From Desulfovibrio sp. (lineage in GTDB: Bacteria > Desulfobacterota > Desulfovibrionia > Desulfovibrionales > Desulfovibrionaceae), in contig JAIRTI010000102.1 of assembly GCA_031255035.1 (NCBI GenBank), positions 1-7,449 on the forward strand: a stretch of DNA of 7,449 nucleotides, given 5' to 3'. Below the pieces are notes generated by a model. The model searched no databases. It had not been told where the DNA came from and saw only the letters and a list, made by a program, of their open reading frames with translations. Both the position numbers and the translations under genes were made by a program. Positions 6,239-7,449 of this stretch are shown here, in pieces (position 1 is the first letter of the stretch; every line of letters begins with the position of its first letter).

Positions 6239-7243
6239 TCAGCGCTTCCCGAGCAATGCCTCCAACCGCAGCGACACGGTTTCCGGACCGAAGCGATCGG
6301 TTATGGCGGCGGCTTTCGCGGGCAGCGAGACGGGCACACGCCCCTCGGCCACGCGCCCCATGACGGCGACAAGGGCTTGCCGGTCAACCTCGGCCCAACG
6401 CATGTCCGTGGTCCACCGGGGGTGAGCCTCGCACATGCGCTTTGAAACGGGGCTCACCGTGTATGGAACGGGGAAACTGTTGTCTTCGTTCATAAACTCC
6501 ATATTTCCGGACCAGCCGGTGGCGATGACGGGTTTGCCCCAGGCCATGGCCTCGGAAAGGCCGAGTCCCCAGCCCTCGGCGTGATGGGCGCTGACGTAGG
6601 CGTCGCAGAGGCTGTGCAGAGCCGCTATTTCTTCGGCCGAGCACTCTCCGTCGATGCTGATGATGCCGGGAACGGCGCTGAAGTCCAAAACGCGGCGGTA
6701 CTGTTTCAGCACCAGCGCCACCGGCCGCCGGGAGATTCCGGCCACGGCCCGGAAGGCCGCGATCAGAGCCTCCGCGTTCTTGCGGGGGTTGGCCGCGTCC
6801 ACAATGGAAAAGAAGCGGAAGGCGCCCTGAGCCGGGGCCAGCGCCTCGCTGGCAAAGACCATGGCCGCCCGCGTGGGCGGGATTCTTCGCACCACATGGG
6901 GCAGCACGCTTGCCGAAGCGCAATGCGGAGCAATGATTTGCAGGGAAAACCGCGACGGCGTCCAGACCTCGTTCACCAGGCGCAACGCCTCGGCATAGGC
7001 GGGCGGCAAAGCGTCGCTTTCCCAGACGCAACAGGCCACGCGCCGGACCCGGCCCAGGCCTGGGTACCGGGCCAGCAGTCCGGCGTAGATCCAGGGCTCG
7101 TCATGAATAATGGCGACGTCCGCCTGTTCGATGGCGGCGGCCTCGTGGCTGACCTCATGCCCCAGGGCGCGCAGACAGGCGACATACTCCATGCCGGTAA
7201 TCCTGTGGCTGACGTAGTCGCTCAAATGATAATAGATACGCAT
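6239..7243 (-). CDS. GT4-type glycosyltransferase
   Basis: Predicted retaining glycosyltransferase of the GT-B fold that moves a sugar from a nucleotide-sugar donor to an unknown acceptor, possibly in envelope polysaccharide or glycoprotein synthesis. The 334-aa protein has an N-terminal acceptor half (MRIYYHLSDYVSHRITGMEY at the start, EVWTPSRFS at 92-100) and a C-terminal donor half. The donor half includes FRFFSIVDAANPRKNAEALI (142-161, the position of the usual KG-type donor loop) and a textbook EX7E motif, HAEGWGLGLSEAMAWGKPVI (221-240), with Glu223 and Glu231. Longer in-frame starts exist at 7369, 7276 and 7261. I chose ATG 7243 because GGGAG at 7251-7255 is 7 nt upstream and the family-like sequence begins there; ATG 7276 overlaps the predicted -10 box. 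hypC follows 106 nt downstream. No membrane segment is seen, and donor and acceptor cannot be read from sequence. Confidence 0.88.
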   Translation of the reverse strand: MRIYYHLSDYVSHRITGMEYVACLRALGHEVSHEAAAIEQADVAIIHDEPWIYAGLLARYPGLGRVRRVACCVWESDALPPAYAEALRLVNEVWTPSRFSLQIIAPHCASASVLPHVVRRIPPTRAAMVFASEALAPAQGAFRFFSIVDAANPRKNAEALIAAFRAVAGISRRPVALVLKQYRRVLDFSAVPGIISIDGECSAEEIAALHSLCDAYVSAHHAEGWGLGLSEAMAWGKPVIATGWSGNMEFMNEDNSFPVPYTVSPVSKRMCEAHPRWTTDMRWAEVDRQALVAVMGRVAEGRVPVSLPAKAAAITDRFGPETVSLRLEALLGKR

Positions 7244-7271
7244 GGACCGTCTCCCGGACATCACGTAAATC

Positions 7272-7300
7272 AGCATAGCCCCCGGCCCGCCCGAAGGCAA
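7272..7300 (-). promoter_or_regulatory. Predicted sigma-70-type promoter for the GT4 gene
   Basis: On the minus strand TTGCCT (7295-7300; 4 of 6 match to TTGACA) and TATGCT (7272-7277; 4 of 6 match to TATAAT) are separated by exactly 17 bases. Transcription would begin near 7265, giving a leader of about 20 nt that includes the GGGAG ribosome site. It is the best promoter-like pair I can see in the window, but each box has two mismatches. Confidence 0.45.
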
Positions 7301-7332
7301 GACGGCACCCGACAGACGGCGCCCGACAGACC
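7301..7332. repeat. 14-bp direct tandem repeat next to the GT4 promoter
   Basis: GACGGCACCCGACA (7301-7314) is followed directly by GACGGCGCCCGACA (7315-7328), 13 of 14 identical, and by a partial third start GACC. It abuts the predicted -35 box of the glycosyltransferase promoter, where an activator or repressor could bind. It could equally be slippage-generated repeat DNA with no function. Confidence 0.5.
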
Positions 7333-7381
7333 AGCAATTCTCATTATGAGCCTTTTTGCGGCCCCCCATTCGCCAACTGTG

Positions 7382-7449
7382 AAAGGCAATGCCTCCGGCG
7401 GCCGGGGCGCTGCCCCGGACCCCGCCGGGGGAAATGATTTCCCCCGGAC
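7382..7449 (+). repeat. Structured intergenic repeat, right copy (cut by window end)
   Basis: Read on the plus strand this matches the minus strand of 117-189. It starts AAAGGCAATGCCTCC, then has a nested hairpin with a 7-bp inner stem (7402-7408 with 7412-7418, triloop 7409-7411) and a 7-bp outer stem (7395-7401 with 7422-7428). A second perfect 10-bp hairpin follows (7425-7434 with 7438-7447). The outer stem and second hairpin share 7425-7428, as in the left copy. The inner stem is 3 bp shorter than in the left copy, on both arms. It lies upstream of the GT4 promoter region. Whether a gene to its right ends here cannot be seen. Confidence 0.8.

Noticed and set aside
7340..7357. CTCATTATGAG followed by a T-run as a plus-strand terminator
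   Set aside because: The hairpin would have only about 4 bp with a 3-nt loop, too weak to support the call, and no plus-strand gene ends just before it.
7244..7369. Longer glycosyltransferase from 7369 or 7276
   Set aside because: The added residues are low-quality sequence translated from the repeat and promoter region; ATG 7243 has its own ribosome site.
117..7449. The inverted repeats as the ends of a 7-kb composite mobile element
   Set aside because: There is no transposase or integrase between them, the genes are housekeeping in type, no target-site duplication can be checked because the right copy is cut, and such hairpin repeats are usually dispersed between genes.

Overview
The window looks like a chromosomal stretch from a GC-rich, anaerobic, hydrogen-metabolising bacterium, most likely a Desulfovibrio-type sulfate reducer. 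This is an inference from high GC, a HypC-type hydrogenase chaperone, the overall look of the proteins, and structured GC-rich intergenic repeats. No rRNA or other decisive marker is present. Nothing indicates a phage, plasmid, CRISPR array, tRNA or transposase.

Layout. Bases 1-207 are non-coding and unusually structured: two imperfect tandem copies of a segment of about 73 bp, the first ending in a strong intrinsic-terminator-like hairpin for rightward transcription, followed by a two-hairpin element. A large gene on the minus strand (208-2772) encodes an alpha-glucan (glycogen/maltodextrin) phosphorylase. A divergent intergenic region (2773-2904) carries an 11-bp perfect inverted repeat. 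To its right a plus-strand gene run follows: dUTPase (dut, 2905-3390), acetylornithine-type aminotransferase (argD, best start GTG at 3432, to 4637) and, 1 nt later, a poorly characterised GT-B-like protein (4639-5835). Two minus-strand genes converge on this run: the [NiFe]-hydrogenase maturation chaperone hypC (5881-6132) and, upstream of it, a canonical GT4-type glycosyltransferase (6239-7243) with a plausible sigma-70 promoter. The right edge (7382-7449) holds a second copy of the structured element, inverted relative to the left copy and cut by the window end.

Functional reading. The genes are mostly housekeeping: glycogen breakdown, nucleotide-pool sanitation, arginine biosynthesis, hydrogenase assembly and sugar transfer. 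dut-argD-GT could be one transcript because of the short gaps (41 nt and 1 nt), but no pathway links the three products. I found no clear multi-gene novel system.

The most interesting signal is non-coding. The two inverted copies of the structured element differ by a matched 3-bp insertion in both arms of one stem, which is what selection on (or symmetric generation of) a folded structure would leave. Both copies also preserve two mutually exclusive pairings that share four bases. The next most interesting item is the GT-B-like protein next to argD, which has a Tyr where the first Glu of the usual EX7E motif should be.
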